The notes beneath the pieces are model-generated. The model was given only the letters and a program-made list of their open reading frames with translations. It did not search any database and was not told where the DNA came from. The translations under genes and the position numbers were made by a program. Of a stretch of DNA of 64,000 nt, positions 1 through 9,197 are shown one piece after another (within the stretch, counting starts at the first letter, position 1; every line of letters begins with the position of its first letter). The DNA is taken from positions 7,097,001 through 7,161,000 of the forward strand of contig NZ_CP108093.1 in NCBI RefSeq assembly GCF_036188265.1, given 5' to 3'. The stretch comes from Streptomyces sp. NBC_00247. GTDB lineage: Bacteria > Actinomycetota > Actinomycetes > Streptomycetales > Streptomycetaceae.

Positions 1-234
1 ACGGAGTGGCGTTCTCGCCGCATGTCCTGGGTGTACCGGGCGCGAGCCGCGCCGTCGGCGTCACCCCGGTCGAAGGAGCTGTGCTCCATGCGTGCCCCCC
101 TGCGGATCTTCACCAGTGGCTGTGGTCCCGGCAGACTATGGGCGGCCGTCGCCGGCCGTCACGCCGGGGCCCCGCCCCCTTCCTGATCCGATCCGGGGCA
201 GCGGAGGCCCTGAGGGCGTTCGCCGGTGCCGTGT
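1..234. other. Left-edge region without a supported gene
   Basis: This stretch lies downstream of the rho-like gene, which reads leftward. Open frames cross it on both strands, but their translations are proline/arginine-rich with no recognisable motif and simply continue into rho-antisense frames. No convincing terminator hairpin was found. Confidence 0.4.
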
Positions 235-1374
235 TCAGGCGCCGGGAACCGTCTGGTGCACCTGCCGCAGGAAGGCCGCGTTGTCGGGCGTCTTGCGGAC
301 CTTGTCCAGTACGGCTTCGAGCGCGGCCTTGCTGTCCCGGCCGTGCAGGGCGCGACGCAGTCCGTGCGTTGCCGTCAACTCCGCTTCGGAGAGCAGGAGT
401 TCCTCCCGTCGTGTGCCGGAGGGTGCGATGTCGATCGCAGGGAAGATTCGACGGTCGGCCAGTGCGCGGTCCAGGCGGAGTTCCATGTTGCCGGTGCCCT
501 TGAGCTCCTCGAAGAAGAAGTCGTCCGCGCGCGATCCGGTCTCCACCAGCGCTGTCGCCAGGATGGTCAGCGAGCCGCCCTCCTCGGTCAGTCGCGCCGC
601 CCCGAACAGCTTCTTCGGGCCTTGGAGCGCCGCCGCGTCGACGCCGCCGCTCAGCGTGCGCCCACCGGGGCCCGCCGCGTTGTTGTGGGCCCGGCAGAGC
701 CGGGTGAGCGAGTCGAGGAGGATGACGACGTCCTGTCCCTGCTCCACGAGCCGCTTGCCCCGCTCCACGGCCAGGTTGGCCAGTGCGATGTGCTCCTTCG
801 CCGGACGGTCGAACGTGGAGGCGAGCACGTCGCCGCGCACCGACCGGCGCATGTCCGTGACCTCCTCGGGGCGCTCGTCGAGCAGCACCACCATGAGATG
901 GCATTCCGGGTGGTTCGTCGCGACGGCCGCCGCCAGTTGCTGGAGCAGCACCGTCTTGCCGGTCTTGGGAGGAGCGACGATCAGACCACGCTGTCCCTTG
1001 CCGACCGGCGCGATCAGGTCGACGAGGCGGGGCGCCGGTCCGCCCGTACGGGTCTCCAGGCGCAGCCGTTCCCGGGGGTGCAGCGGCGTCAGTTCGTGGA
1101 AGTGCGGGCGTGGGCGAAGGGCCTGCGGGGGCAGCCCGTTGACAAGGTCGACGACGGTGAGCGCGCCCGGACGGTCGCAGCCGCCCTGGACGAAGTCGCC
1201 CTTGCGCAGCCCGTACCTGCTGATCAACGCGGCCGGGACGCGGACGTCGCCGGGGGCAGGATGCCCGTGCGGTCCGCGCAGCATGCCGTGGCCGCTCTCC
1301 GGGGTGTCGAGGACACCGGCGGCGGCGACGGGCGCGTGCTGGGCGGATACGGGGCGTTCGAGTGTGGTGGTCAC
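235..1374 (-). CDS. Transcription termination factor Rho, compact paralogue
   Basis: RNA-dependent hexameric ATPase that would terminate transcription on C-rich unstructured RNA. The 379-aa protein has a short OB-fold RNA-binding part (GHGMLR near residue 30, then a segment ending GLRKGDFVQGG), the Rho signature FHELTPLHPRERLRLE, a Walker A loop APPKTGKT, a Walker B segment VVILLDSLTRL, the R-loop region FGAARLTEEGGS, and FEELKGTGNMELRLDR near the C terminus. It lacks the N-terminal helical domain and the long charged insertion of the main actinobacterial Rho, which usually exceeds 600 aa, so it is probably a second copy. The start is a GTG with GAAAGGA about eight bases upstream. It is monocistronic with a long upstream region. 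The family call is firm; whether it acts generally or at special targets is unknown. Confidence 0.9.
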   Translation of the reverse strand: MTTTLERPVSAQHAPVAAAGVLDTPESGHGMLRGPHGHPAPGDVRVPAALISRYGLRKGDFVQGGCDRPGALTVVDLVNGLPPQALRPRPHFHELTPLHPRERLRLETRTGGPAPRLVDLIAPVGKGQRGLIVAPPKTGKTVLLQQLAAAVATNHPECHLMVVLLDERPEEVTDMRRSVRGDVLASTFDRPAKEHIALANLAVERGKRLVEQGQDVVILLDSLTRLCRAHNNAAGPGGRTLSGGVDAAALQGPKKLFGAARLTEEGGSLTILATALVETGSRADDFFFEELKGTGNMELRLDRALADRRIFPAIDIAPSGTRREELLLSEAELTATHGLRRALHGRDSKAALEAVLDKVRKTPDNAAFLRQVHQTVPGA

Positions 1375-1907
1375 GGGGATGTCCTTTCGGGGACGGAAGA
1401 GTGTGAGAGCCCGGTGCGGGCGGCCCGGAGGCGGTGGTTGCGCGCCTCGACGCGCGCCGCGCGGACCGGCATCGCGGGGAGCGGTGAACGCGTCACGCCG
1501 TGTGTGTCACGGGCACGACGGGCCGGCTCGGCGCGTGCGGGAAAAGAAAGATGTGAGTTGCTTCGGGAGCGAGCTGAATCGCGGGTCGTGACTCGACAGG
1601 TGCGACAGCGATGAAGAGGAATCGGCACCGGCGTCCCGACGGGGACGTACACGAGTGCTTTTTCGGAGAGTACCACGATGGGAGCTCGCAGGGAACGGTG
1701 TTCCGCCTGGTTTCCACGAGCGCGGGCCGTGGCGGGCCCCCGTGACGGGGGAGGGGAGCCCGAGGAGCCGGCGGCGGCCCGGCGCGTCCGCGCGGCGGCC
1801 CGCCGCCGGGGCTGCCCCCGCGCGACCGTTACGGGGCCCGCCACGGCCGGGCTTCCAGGGAGTGGACACCCCCGCCCGTAACCCCGCCCGGGCGTCCGGA
1901 CCGCCCG
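1375..1907. other. 533-bp upstream region of the rho-like gene
   Basis: No gene is supported here. A relatively AT-rich patch (about 1540-1680), unusual for this window, lies upstream of rho and is the likely place for its promoter and a long 5' leader. Minus-strand frames through it encode Arg/Pro-rich sequence without motifs. The left-reading end of meaB is at 1908. Rho genes in other bacteria are often autoregulated through long leaders; that is family knowledge, not something shown here. Confidence 0.4.
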
Positions 1908-2906
1908 TCACCCGCGCCCGGAACCGCCCCGGAACGCCGCGAGGATCTCCTCGGCGGCCAGCGTCGCCGTCAGACCGCCCTCGCGCACCCGCCGTTCCAG
2001 CTCCGGCGCGCGCGCCCGTACGTCCGGGTGGGAGCGCAGGCTCTCCAGCAGTTCGTCCCGGACCATGCTCCACGTCCAGTCCACCTGCTGCTCGCTCCGC
2101 TTCGCCGCCAGGCGCCCCGTCGATTCCAGCAGGGTGCGGTGCTGCACCAAGCTCTCCCACACCGTGTCCAGGCCCGTCGCCTCACGTGCGCTGCAGGTGA
2201 GGACCGGCGGGGTCCACGCCGCGTCGGCGGGGTGCATCAGCCTCAGGGCGCCCGCGAGTTCGCGTGCGGCCGAGCGGGCCTCGCGTTCGTGCGGGCCGTC
2301 CGCCTTGTTCACCGTGATGACGTCCGCCAGTTCCAGAACGCCCTTCTTGATGCCCTGGAGCTGGTCGCCCGTACGCGCCAGGGTGAGGAGGAGGAAGGTG
2401 TCGACCATCCGCGCCACCGCGGTCTCCGACTGGCCGACGCCGACCGTCTCCACCAGCACCACGTCGTAACCCGCCGCCTCCATCACCACCATGGACTCGC
2501 GGGTCGCCTTCGCCACCCCGCCCAGCGTGCCGGCCGAGGGCGACGGGCGGACGAACGCGCGAGGGTCCACGGAGAGGCGCTCCATCCGGGTCTTGTCACC
2601 CAGGATGGAGCCGCCGGTCCGGGTGGACGACGGGTCCACGGCGAGCACCGCGACCCGGTGCCCCAGCCCCGTGAGCAGGGTGCCGAGCGCGTCGATGAAG
2701 GTCGACTTGCCGACCCCGGGCACCCCGCTGATCCCCACCCGACGGGCCCGGCCCGCGTGCGGCAGCAATCTGCTCAGCAACTCCTGGGCCAGCACCCGGT
2801 GGTCGGGGCGGGAGGACTCGACGAGGGTGATGGCGCGCGCGACGAACGCGCGCTTCCCGTCGAGTACCCCCTTCGCGTAACTCTCGATGTCGATCGTCGG
2901 CGCCAT
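1908..2906 (-). CDS. meaB: Methylmalonyl-CoA mutase-associated GTPase MeaB
   Basis: G3E-family P-loop GTPase that chaperones loading of adenosylcobalamin into methylmalonyl-CoA mutase and protects the enzyme from inactivation. The 332-aa protein has the usual length. The Walker A loop GVPGVGKS is at residues 61-68, the DVVLVETVGVGQSE switch segment follows near residue 150, and the guanine-specificity motif NKADG is near residue 200. It starts 12 bases after the mutB stop and is the last gene of the mutA-mutB-meaB operon, the arrangement expected for the MeaB/mutase pair. Function is cytoplasmic. Confidence 0.95.
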   Translation of the reverse strand: MAPTIDIESYAKGVLDGKRAFVARAITLVESSRPDHRVLAQELLSRLLPHAGRARRVGISGVPGVGKSTFIDALGTLLTGLGHRVAVLAVDPSSTRTGGSILGDKTRMERLSVDPRAFVRPSPSAGTLGGVAKATRESMVVMEAAGYDVVLVETVGVGQSETAVARMVDTFLLLTLARTGDQLQGIKKGVLELADVITVNKADGPHEREARSAARELAGALRLMHPADAAWTPPVLTCSAREATGLDTVWESLVQHRTLLESTGRLAAKRSEQQVDWTWSMVRDELLESLRSHPDVRARAPELERRVREGGLTATLAAEEILAAFRGGSGRG

Positions 2907-2918
2907 CGGTTCAGCGGC

Positions 2919-5171
2919 TCACAGCTCGTGGCCGAGCGCCGTACCGAGCCGCCGCACCAAGTCGTACGCGGCGTCCGGGATGACCGTGCCCGGCGGGAAG
3001 ACGGAGGCGGCGCCCGCCTCGTGCAGGGCCTCGACGTCCTGCGGCGGGATCACCCCGCCCACCACGATCATGATGTCCTCGCGCCCCTCGGCCGCCAGCT
3101 CCTCCCGCAGCGCGGGAACGAGCGTGAGGTGACCGGCGGCCAGCGACGAGACGCCCACGATGTGCACGTCCGCCTCGACCGCCTGCCGCGCCACCTCGGC
3201 GGGCGTCTGGAACAGCGGGCCGACGTCCACGTCGAAGCCCAGGTCGGCGAAGGCCGACGCGATCACCTTCTGGCCGCGGTCGTGGCCGTCCTGGCCCATC
3301 TTCGCCACCAGGATGCGCGGGCGGCGGCCCTCCGCCTCCTCGAAGGCGTCGACCAACTCGCGGGTGCGGTCCACCGACGGGGACTCTCCTGCCTCTTTGC
3401 GGTACACCCCGGAGATCGTACGGATCTGGCCGGCGTGGCGTCCGTACACCTTCTCCAGCGCGTCCGAGATCTCGCCGACCGTGGCCATGGCACGTGCCGC
3501 GTCCACCGCCAGCGCCAGCAGGTTGTCCTCCAGATCGGGGCCCGGGGCTCGCCCGGCCGCCTCGGTCAGCGCGCGCAGCGCGTCCTGGCAGGCGCTCTCG
3601 TCCCGTTCCGCCCGCAGGCGCCGCAGCTTCTCGATCTGCTGGGTGCGCACGGAGGAGTTGTCGACCGAGCGGACGTCGATCTTCTCGTCCGTCTCCACGC
3701 GGTACTTGTTGACCCCGATGACCGGCTGACGGCCCGAGTCGATGCGTGCCTGGGTCCGGGCGGCGGCCTCCTCGATCCTCAGCTTGGGGATGCCCGCGTC
3801 GATGGCCTTCGCCATGCCGCCGGCCGCCTCGACCTCCTCGATGTGCTGCCAGGCCCGCCGCGCCAGGTCGTACGTCAGCTTCTCCACGTAGGCGCTGCCG
3901 CCCCACGGGTCGATGACCCGCCCGGTGCCGGACTCCTGCTGGAGGAGCAGCTGCGTGTTGCGGGCGATGCGCGCCGAGAAGTCGGTGGGCAACGCGAGCG
4001 CCTCGTCCAGCGCGTTGGTGTGCAGGGACTGCGTGTGCCCCTGGGTGGCGGCCATCGCCTCCACGCAGGTGCGGGTGACGTTGTTGAACACGTCCTGAGC
4101 GGTCAGCGACCAGCCGGAGGTCTGCGAATGGGTGCGCAGCGAGAGGGACTTGGGGTTCTTGGGCTCGAACTCCCCGACCAGCTTGGCCCAGAGCAGCCGG
4201 GCCGCCCGGAGCTTGGCGATCTCCATGAAGAAGTTCATGCCGATCGCCCAGAAGAACGACAGCCGGGGCGCGAACGCGTCCACGTCCAGACCCGCGTCCC
4301 GCCCGGCCCGCAGGTACTCCACCCCGTCCGCCAGGGTGTAGGCCAGTTCCAGGTCGGCCGTGGCCCCGGCCTCCTGGATGTGGTACCCGGAGATGGAGAT
4401 CGAGTTGTAACGCGGCATCTTCCGCGAGGTGTACGCGAAGATGTCCGAGATGATCCGCATGGAGGGGCCCGGCGGATAGATGTAGGTGTTGCGGACCATG
4501 AACTCCTTGAGGATGTCGTTCTGGATGGTCCCGGCCAGCTTCTCGGGCGGTACGCCCTGCTCCTCGGCGGCCACGATGTACAGCGCCAGCACGGGCAGCA
4601 CCGCGCCGTTCATCGTCATCGACACCGACATCCGGTCCAGCGGGATGCCGTCGAACAACTGGCGCATGTCGAGGATCGAGTCGATCGCCACCCCCGCCAT
4701 GCCGACGTCCCCGGTCACCCGGGGGTGGTCGCTGTCGTACCCCCGGTGCGTGGGCAGGTCGAAGGCGACCGAGAGCCCCTTCTGGCCGGCCGCGAGGTTG
4801 CGCCGGTAGAAGGCGTTGGACTCCTCGGCCGTGGAGAAACCGGCGTACTGACGGATCGTCCACGGCTGGTTGACGTACATCGTCGGGTACGGGCCGCGCA
4901 GGTACGGGGCGATGCCGGGGAAGGTGTCGAGGAAGTCGACGCCCGCCAGATCGGCCTCGGTGTACAGCGGCTTGACGGTGATGCCCTCGGGGGTCTCCCA
5001 CAGCAGGTCGTCCACCGAACTGCCGGTCGACTCCTTCACCGCGGCCCGCCAGTGGTCGGCCGAGGGCGGCTGGGGAGTGTCCCCGTCCAGGGGCACCGCG
5101 GAGAAGTCCGGCACGGGGCTCGCGGCTGCCCCGGACGTGCCTGCGGCTTCGGGGTTCACGGGGTTCCGCAT
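2919..5171 (-). CDS. mutB: Methylmalonyl-CoA mutase large (catalytic) subunit
   Basis: Adenosylcobalamin-dependent isomerisation of (R)-methylmalonyl-CoA to succinyl-CoA, linking propionate, odd-chain fatty acid and branched amino acid catabolism with the TCA cycle; in streptomycetes also a route to extender units for polyketides. The 750-aa protein has the N-terminal TIM-barrel substrate domain (YPTMYVNQPWTIRQYAGF near residue 105) and a C-terminal flavodoxin-like B12 domain with the base-off motif DGHDRG, whose cobalt-ligating His is about residue 630. The open frame extends far upstream, but the ATG at 5171 gives a family-typical N terminus and overlaps the mutA stop by one base (TGATG), implying translational coupling. 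Confidence 0.96.
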   Translation of the reverse strand: MRNPVNPEAAGTSGAAASPVPDFSAVPLDGDTPQPPSADHWRAAVKESTGSSVDDLLWETPEGITVKPLYTEADLAGVDFLDTFPGIAPYLRGPYPTMYVNQPWTIRQYAGFSTAEESNAFYRRNLAAGQKGLSVAFDLPTHRGYDSDHPRVTGDVGMAGVAIDSILDMRQLFDGIPLDRMSVSMTMNGAVLPVLALYIVAAEEQGVPPEKLAGTIQNDILKEFMVRNTYIYPPGPSMRIISDIFAYTSRKMPRYNSISISGYHIQEAGATADLELAYTLADGVEYLRAGRDAGLDVDAFAPRLSFFWAIGMNFFMEIAKLRAARLLWAKLVGEFEPKNPKSLSLRTHSQTSGWSLTAQDVFNNVTRTCVEAMAATQGHTQSLHTNALDEALALPTDFSARIARNTQLLLQQESGTGRVIDPWGGSAYVEKLTYDLARRAWQHIEEVEAAGGMAKAIDAGIPKLRIEEAAARTQARIDSGRQPVIGVNKYRVETDEKIDVRSVDNSSVRTQQIEKLRRLRAERDESACQDALRALTEAAGRAPGPDLEDNLLALAVDAARAMATVGEISDALEKVYGRHAGQIRTISGVYRKEAGESPSVDRTRELVDAFEEAEGRRPRILVAKMGQDGHDRGQKVIASAFADLGFDVDVGPLFQTPAEVARQAVEADVHIVGVSSLAAGHLTLVPALREELAAEGREDIMIVVGGVIPPQDVEALHEAGAASVFPPGTVIPDAAYDLVRRLGTALGHEL

Positions 5172-7021
5172 CACGCCACTCCCAGTCGGTCGAGTTCGAA
5201 GGAGAGCACGGCGACGGCGTCGCAGCCCGCGAAGACGTAGGCGTCGACCCCGTCCATCTCGGCGGGGCGGCCGGCGAGCAGCACCCGGCCGGCCCCGGCG
5301 GCCACGAGCGCCGCGGCGACCCCGGCCGCCTCCTGCTCGTACACCGCGTCCGACGAGCAGAGGCAGGCGACGGACGCACCGGACGCGGCGAAGGCGTCCG
5401 CGGCCGTGACGGCGTCCACGGTCGCCGGCCGGTGGATCGTCTCGATGCCGCCGGCCTGGAAGAGGTTGGCGGCGAAGGAGGCACGGGCGGTGTGCGCCGA
5501 CGCCGGACCGAGGGCCGCCAGGAAGATCTTCGGGCGGGCACCGGTCGCTGCCAGATGGGCGTCCGACCGGCTCCGCAGCGCCTCGAACGCCTCGTCGCGG
5601 CGGACCTTCGGCAGGCCTCCGGACGGCGCAGGGGGCGCCGCCTCGCGTTCCACCGGCGGTTCGGCCAGGTGCGGGAACTCGCTGACCCCCGTCACCGGCT
5701 CCTTGCGGCGCGCCAGGTCCCGGGAGCGCTTCTCCCAGGCCGCGGCGAGCCGTTCGGCGACCAGCCCCGAGGCGGCGGCCGCCTCCTGGCCGCCCGCGGC
5801 CTCGATCTCCTGGAAGAACGCCCAGGCGGCGACGGCCAGTTCCTCGGTGAGGCGCTCCACGTACCAGGAGCCGCCCGCCGGGTCGACGACCCGTGCCAGG
5901 TGCGACTCCTCCATCAGGATGGTGGAGGTGTTCCGGGCGATCCGCCGGGCGAAGGCGTCCGGCAGTCCGAGCGCCTCGTCGAAGGGGAGGACGGTCACCG
6001 CGTCCGCGCCACCGACCCCGGCACCCAGACAGGCGAGCGTGGTGCGGAGCATGTTCACCCAGGGGTCGCGCCGCGTCATCATCACCGACGAGGTCACCGC
6101 GTGCTGCCGCTGCGCACCCGCGCCGGGCGCCCCGCAGGCCTGAGCGACCCGCGCCCACAGCCGGCGCGCGGCCCGCAGCTTGGCGATCGTCAGGAACTGG
6201 TCGGCGGTCGCCGCGTAGCGGAACTCCAGCTGCGAGCAGGCCGCCTCGACGGACAGCCCGGCGGCGGTCAGCGCCCGGAGGTACGCCACCCCGGTGGCGA
6301 GCGAGAGGCCAAGCTCCTGGGCGGCGCCGCCACCGGCCTCGTGGTAGGGCAGCGCGTCCACGCTCAGCGCCCGCAGCCCCGGCCACTCCCCGGCGCACCG
6401 GGCGGCCCACTCGACGGCCGTGGTGAGGTCGGGCTTGGCACCCGTACGGGCCGACCGGCCCAGCGGGTCGATGCCGAGCCCGCCGCGTACGGCCTCCGGG
6501 GCGACACCCCGGTCCGCGTACAGCCGCAGCAGCTCCGCCGCCGCATGGGAGTCGTCCCCGGCGTCGAGGGTGAGCGGGGCGAGGTCGAGGAGGACGCCGT
6601 CCAGCGCCCGCTCCAGGCCGGAGACGGGTACGCCGCCGGGGCCGCCGACACCGAGCCACAGCGAGGTGACGCCGTTCTCCAGGTCGGCGAGCAGGGCCTC
6701 GTTGAGCCGGGCCGGGTCGGTCAGCGCGTGGCGCTGCCGCACGTCCCAGCCGCCTGCCGCGTTCCCGGCAGGTCCGCCGCCCCGGGTGAAGGGCGCGAAG
6801 CCGGGCAGCCCGGCCGGGGGCGCGCTGTCCCGGGAGGTGTACAGGGGGCGGGTGATGAGCCCGTCTTCCAGCGTCGTGGACAGGGCTTCCAGCGCGGCCT
6901 CACCCGTGACGTCCTTGCCCGACTTGCGCAGCACGCCCTCGACGAGGGTCTGCCACTGGTCCGGGGAGGCGTCAGCGAATTCGGCGGCCAGGGGGAGCCC
7001 GTCAGCAGGCAGGACCGTCAT
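5171..7021 (-). CDS. mutA: Methylmalonyl-CoA mutase small subunit
   Basis: Non-catalytic beta subunit of the MutAB heterodimer. The 616-aa sequence parallels MutB: an N-terminal barrel domain with matching blocks such as FAPFTRGGGP and a C-terminal Rossmann-like domain. At the position of the B12-binding DxHxxG motif it reads GPASAHTA, so the cobalt ligand motif is lost, as is normal for small subunits. It is the first gene of the mutA-mutB-meaB operon. The ATG at 7021 has no recognisable Shine-Dalgarno sequence, but a TAGCAT box lies six bases upstream, which fits a leaderless transcript. Confidence 0.94.
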   Translation of the reverse strand: MTVLPADGLPLAAEFADASPDQWQTLVEGVLRKSGKDVTGEAALEALSTTLEDGLITRPLYTSRDSAPPAGLPGFAPFTRGGGPAGNAAGGWDVRQRHALTDPARLNEALLADLENGVTSLWLGVGGPGGVPVSGLERALDGVLLDLAPLTLDAGDDSHAAAELLRLYADRGVAPEAVRGGLGIDPLGRSARTGAKPDLTTAVEWAARCAGEWPGLRALSVDALPYHEAGGGAAQELGLSLATGVAYLRALTAAGLSVEAACSQLEFRYAATADQFLTIAKLRAARRLWARVAQACGAPGAGAQRQHAVTSSVMMTRRDPWVNMLRTTLACLGAGVGGADAVTVLPFDEALGLPDAFARRIARNTSTILMEESHLARVVDPAGGSWYVERLTEELAVAAWAFFQEIEAAGGQEAAAASGLVAERLAAAWEKRSRDLARRKEPVTGVSEFPHLAEPPVEREAAPPAPSGGLPKVRRDEAFEALRSRSDAHLAATGARPKIFLAALGPASAHTARASFAANLFQAGGIETIHRPATVDAVTAADAFAASGASVACLCSSDAVYEQEAAGVAAALVAAGAGRVLLAGRPAEMDGVDAYVFAGCDAVAVLSFELDRLGVA

Positions 7022-7476
7022 GCCCAGATGCTAGGGCAGTCCGGTGACGATCCAGCAGAGGGAGCCGCTGTGACCTATCCCTCTCCGATGCGCGTCCGTG
7101 CCCTCACGGAGCGTGTCGCGGGGCAGCCGTGGGCGACTGCCGGACAGTCGGGGTGGTCGTGGGCGGCGGCAGGGCGTGACAGCGGGGTCCGACGGACCAG
7201 GTGACGGGTGGCGATCCGGTTCCGCCCTCGGGGGCACCGTCCGCCACCGTCCGACGGACCGGCGGCTTACGGTCGGCCGACGCGTGCCCCGTCATTCGAT
7301 CGGGCGATGCGGCCGGCGCCCGGGCAGGGCCGGGAGCCGGGTCGGGGGAGGGGGCGGGCAGCGGGCCCCGGTCGTCGGCGGACCGGTCCGCTCCGGCGCT
7401 CTCCGTTGTCGAATCGCCCCTGGCGTGCGACGTTGATAGGCAAATGCGTAAAACGTCGGGAAAGAGGCAGTTCATC
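7022..7476. other. 455-bp divergent intergenic region between mutA and the phosphatase gene
   Basis: It carries the mut operon promoter at its left end and the leader of the phosphatase gene at its right end. The right 90 bases are less GC-rich and include a ribosome binding site at 7461-7467. An in-frame extension of the phosphatase reaches back to 7201, but it is Gly/Ala/Arg low-complexity sequence and is judged non-coding. Nothing else is recognised. Confidence 0.4.
7028..7033 (-). promoter_or_regulatory. Candidate -10 box (TAGCAT) for a leaderless mut operon mRNA
   Basis: On the minus strand TAGCAT ends exactly six bases before the mutA ATG, so transcription would begin at or next to the start codon. 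The matching -35 region is weak. No ribosome binding site is visible, which agrees with leaderless initiation. Predicted from sequence only. Confidence 0.4.
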
Positions 7477-8286
7477 GTGCAGACCGCCCGGGCCGTCCCG
7501 GCCACCACCGTCGTCAACCTGCGGGACCTCGGTGGCATCGCCCTGAGCCACGGCCAGCGGGTGCGGCAGGGCATCCTCCTGCGCTCGGGTCAGCTGAGCG
7601 AACTCGATCCGGAGCACGACATGGCGGTCGTCGCGCTCGGTGTCCGTACGGTGGTCGACCTGCGGACCGCCGACGAACGGCACTGGGCACCGGACCGGCT
7701 GCCGCCGAGGGCCCGGCTCTTCGTGGCGGACGTACTGGGCGGCAACCCTGGTGTCGCCCCCGCCCGGCTCAGGGCCCTCCTCGCCGATCCGGCCGCCGCG
7801 GAGGAGGCGCTGGGAGGGGGAAGGGCCGAGGAGGTCTTCGCGCAGACGTACCGCCAGATGGTGCTCTCCCCGGGAGCCGCGTCCGCCTATCGTGCCTTCC
7901 TGGAGACGGCGGCGGACGCGTCGGCCAGGCCGGTGCTCTTCCACTGCACGGCGGGGAAGGACCGCACGGGCTGGGCCACCGCGGTACTGCTGATGATCCT
8001 GGGGGCCTCCCGGGAGACCGTCCGGGCCGAGTTCCTCGCGGTGAACCCCGCCGTACGCCTCGCCTTCGCCCCCTCGGTGCAGCGCTTCCTCGACGCGGGC
8101 GGCGATCCCGCCATCGCCTCCGCCGTCATCGAGGCACGGCCCCGCTACCTCGACGTGGCGCTGGACGCGGTGGAGGAGAGGTGGGGCGGGCTCGACGGCT
8201 ATGTGCGCAGCGGGCTGAGGCTGCCGGAACCGGTGGTGGAGCGGCTGCGAGCGGAGCTGACCGTCCCCGTCGGTGTGCCGGTGTAG
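7477..8286 (+). CDS. Tyrosine-protein phosphatase-like protein
   Basis: Predicted cysteine-dependent phosphatase of the bacterial tyrosine phosphatase family (Pfam Y_phosphatase3 type; relatives dephosphorylate phosphotyrosine or phosphoinositides). The 269-aa protein opens with the family signature TTVVNLRDLGG, has a second conserved block VRTVVDLRTADERHW near residues 56-70, and carries the P-loop HCTAGKDRTG with catalytic Cys157. I chose the GTG at 7477 because AAAGAGG lies nine bases upstream and the family N terminus begins there; an ATG at 7444 is also in frame. There is no signal peptide or membrane segment. It stands alone and ends at a strong terminator. The physiological substrate is unknown. 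Confidence 0.85.
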   Translation: MQTARAVPATTVVNLRDLGGIALSHGQRVRQGILLRSGQLSELDPEHDMAVVALGVRTVVDLRTADERHWAPDRLPPRARLFVADVLGGNPGVAPARLRALLADPAAAEEALGGGRAEEVFAQTYRQMVLSPGAASAYRAFLETAADASARPVLFHCTAGKDRTGWATAVLLMILGASRETVRAEFLAVNPAVRLAFAPSVQRFLDAGGDPAIASAVIEARPRYLDVALDAVEERWGGLDGYVRSGLRLPEPVVERLRAELTVPVGVPV

Positions 8287-8313
8287 GCACGGGGCGGCGG
8301 TCGGGGAACGCTT

Positions 8314-8364
8314 GAGCGGCCGGGAGGCACGCGGACGGTGTGTCCGTGTGCCTCCCGGCCGCTC
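8314..8364. terminator. Strong bidirectional terminator hairpin
   Basis: Two 23-base arms (8314-8336 and 8342-8364) are complementary except for one G-T wobble, around a five-base loop. It sits between the convergent phosphatase gene (ends 8286) and the 264-aa gene (ends 8403). There is no U-tract, as usual in Streptomyces. Confidence 0.85.
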
Positions 8365-8402
8365 GTGTTCCGGGTGTCGTCCGGGGCCCTTCCGGACCAG
8401 GG

Positions 8403-9197
8403 TCAGACCGCCAGCAGCCGGTCGGTGAGGTCGCGGTAGTGCTGGAGCACGATCCGCAGCTGCTCGGTCCGCTCGCCGTTCCGTGCGCCCGGGCCGTCCG
8501 GGTTCTCCTCGGTGCGCAGCGCGGTGCTCCGCTCGGTGAGCGCCTTGACCAGGTTCTCGGTCACGGCGTCCAGAGTGGCACCGGCCTCCCGGACCGCGCG
8601 CTGCGGGTCCTCGACGAAGTCGCTGACCGCGTCCCGCATCCGTCGTTCCAGCTCGTCGTGGTCGGCTCCCGCGAGCAGGGCCCCGTCGAGGCCGGAGCCG
8701 CGGCCGTTCGCGCCGTTCGCGGCGGTCTCGTGGCGCGTGCCGGCGGCGTCCGTCTTCGCGCCGGGGGTGCGGGGCGAGCCGGTGCGGTCCGTGCCCGTCC
8801 CCGCGCCGAGGGACCCGGTGCGGTCCACGCCGGTGGCCTCCGTGCGGCTGCTGCGGGCGGTGTGCTCCGCGTCCGCCGCGTTCTTCGTACCCGTACGGTC
8901 CACGCGCTCCGAACCGTCCGTACGCTCGGGGTGGTCCGTCGTGCCACCGCTGCCGGGGCGGTGGGCGCGGCTCCCGTCGGCAGGCGTGGTCTCCACCCCC
9001 GCCGCCTTCGTCCTGGGGGCGTGTACGGGCTCGGCGCCCGCCGCGCGCTCCGGAACGGGTGCGGTCCGGGTCCGGTCGGAGGCCTCGGAAGTCACCCCTG
9101 AGCGCGCCTTGTCGTCCGTGGAGACCGTGTCGTCCGTGCGGCGGGCGTCTGCCGCCCCGTCGACCCGTTCACCGTTCGTAGAAGATCCGTAAGTCAT
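8403..9197 (-). CDS. Hypothetical protein with low-complexity linker and C-terminal helical domain
   Basis: I do not recognise a named family. The 264-aa protein is hydrophilic. Residues 1 to about 165 are a Thr/Arg/Asp/Gly-rich, probably disordered segment with recurring short DRTG and ERTD pieces. Residues about 175-264 form a predicted helical domain (from ELERRMRDAVSDFVEDPQRA to YRDLTDRLL). That domain resembles the C-terminal domain of the upstream gene product (9194-9790): FVEDPQRAVREAG aligns with FVDAPEDAVAEAG, and both end in a TEELR/TEQLR...LL block. Its ATG overlaps the upstream stop as ATGA, so the pair should be translationally coupled. No signal peptide or membrane segment. Confidence 0.65.
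   Translation of the reverse strand: MTYGSSTNGERVDGAADARRTDDTVSTDDKARSGVTSEASDRTRTAPVPERAAGAEPVHAPRTKAAGVETTPADGSRAHRPGSGGTTDHPERTDGSERVDRTGTKNAADAEHTARSSRTEATGVDRTGSLGAGTGTDRTGSPRTPGAKTDAAGTRHETAANGANGRGSGLDGALLAGADHDELERRMRDAVSDFVEDPQRAVREAGATLDAVTENLVKALTERSTALRTEENPDGPGARNGERTEQLRIVLQHYRDLTDRLLAV

Noticed and set aside
5172..6659. Long in-frame extension of mutB through mutA
   Set aside because: The frame is open only because of high GC; the ATG at 5171 gives the family N terminus and overlaps the mutA stop.
7201..7476. N-terminal extension of the phosphatase from 7201
   Set aside because: Low-complexity Gly/Ala/Arg translation with no ribosome binding site; GTG 7477 has a good one and starts the family fold.
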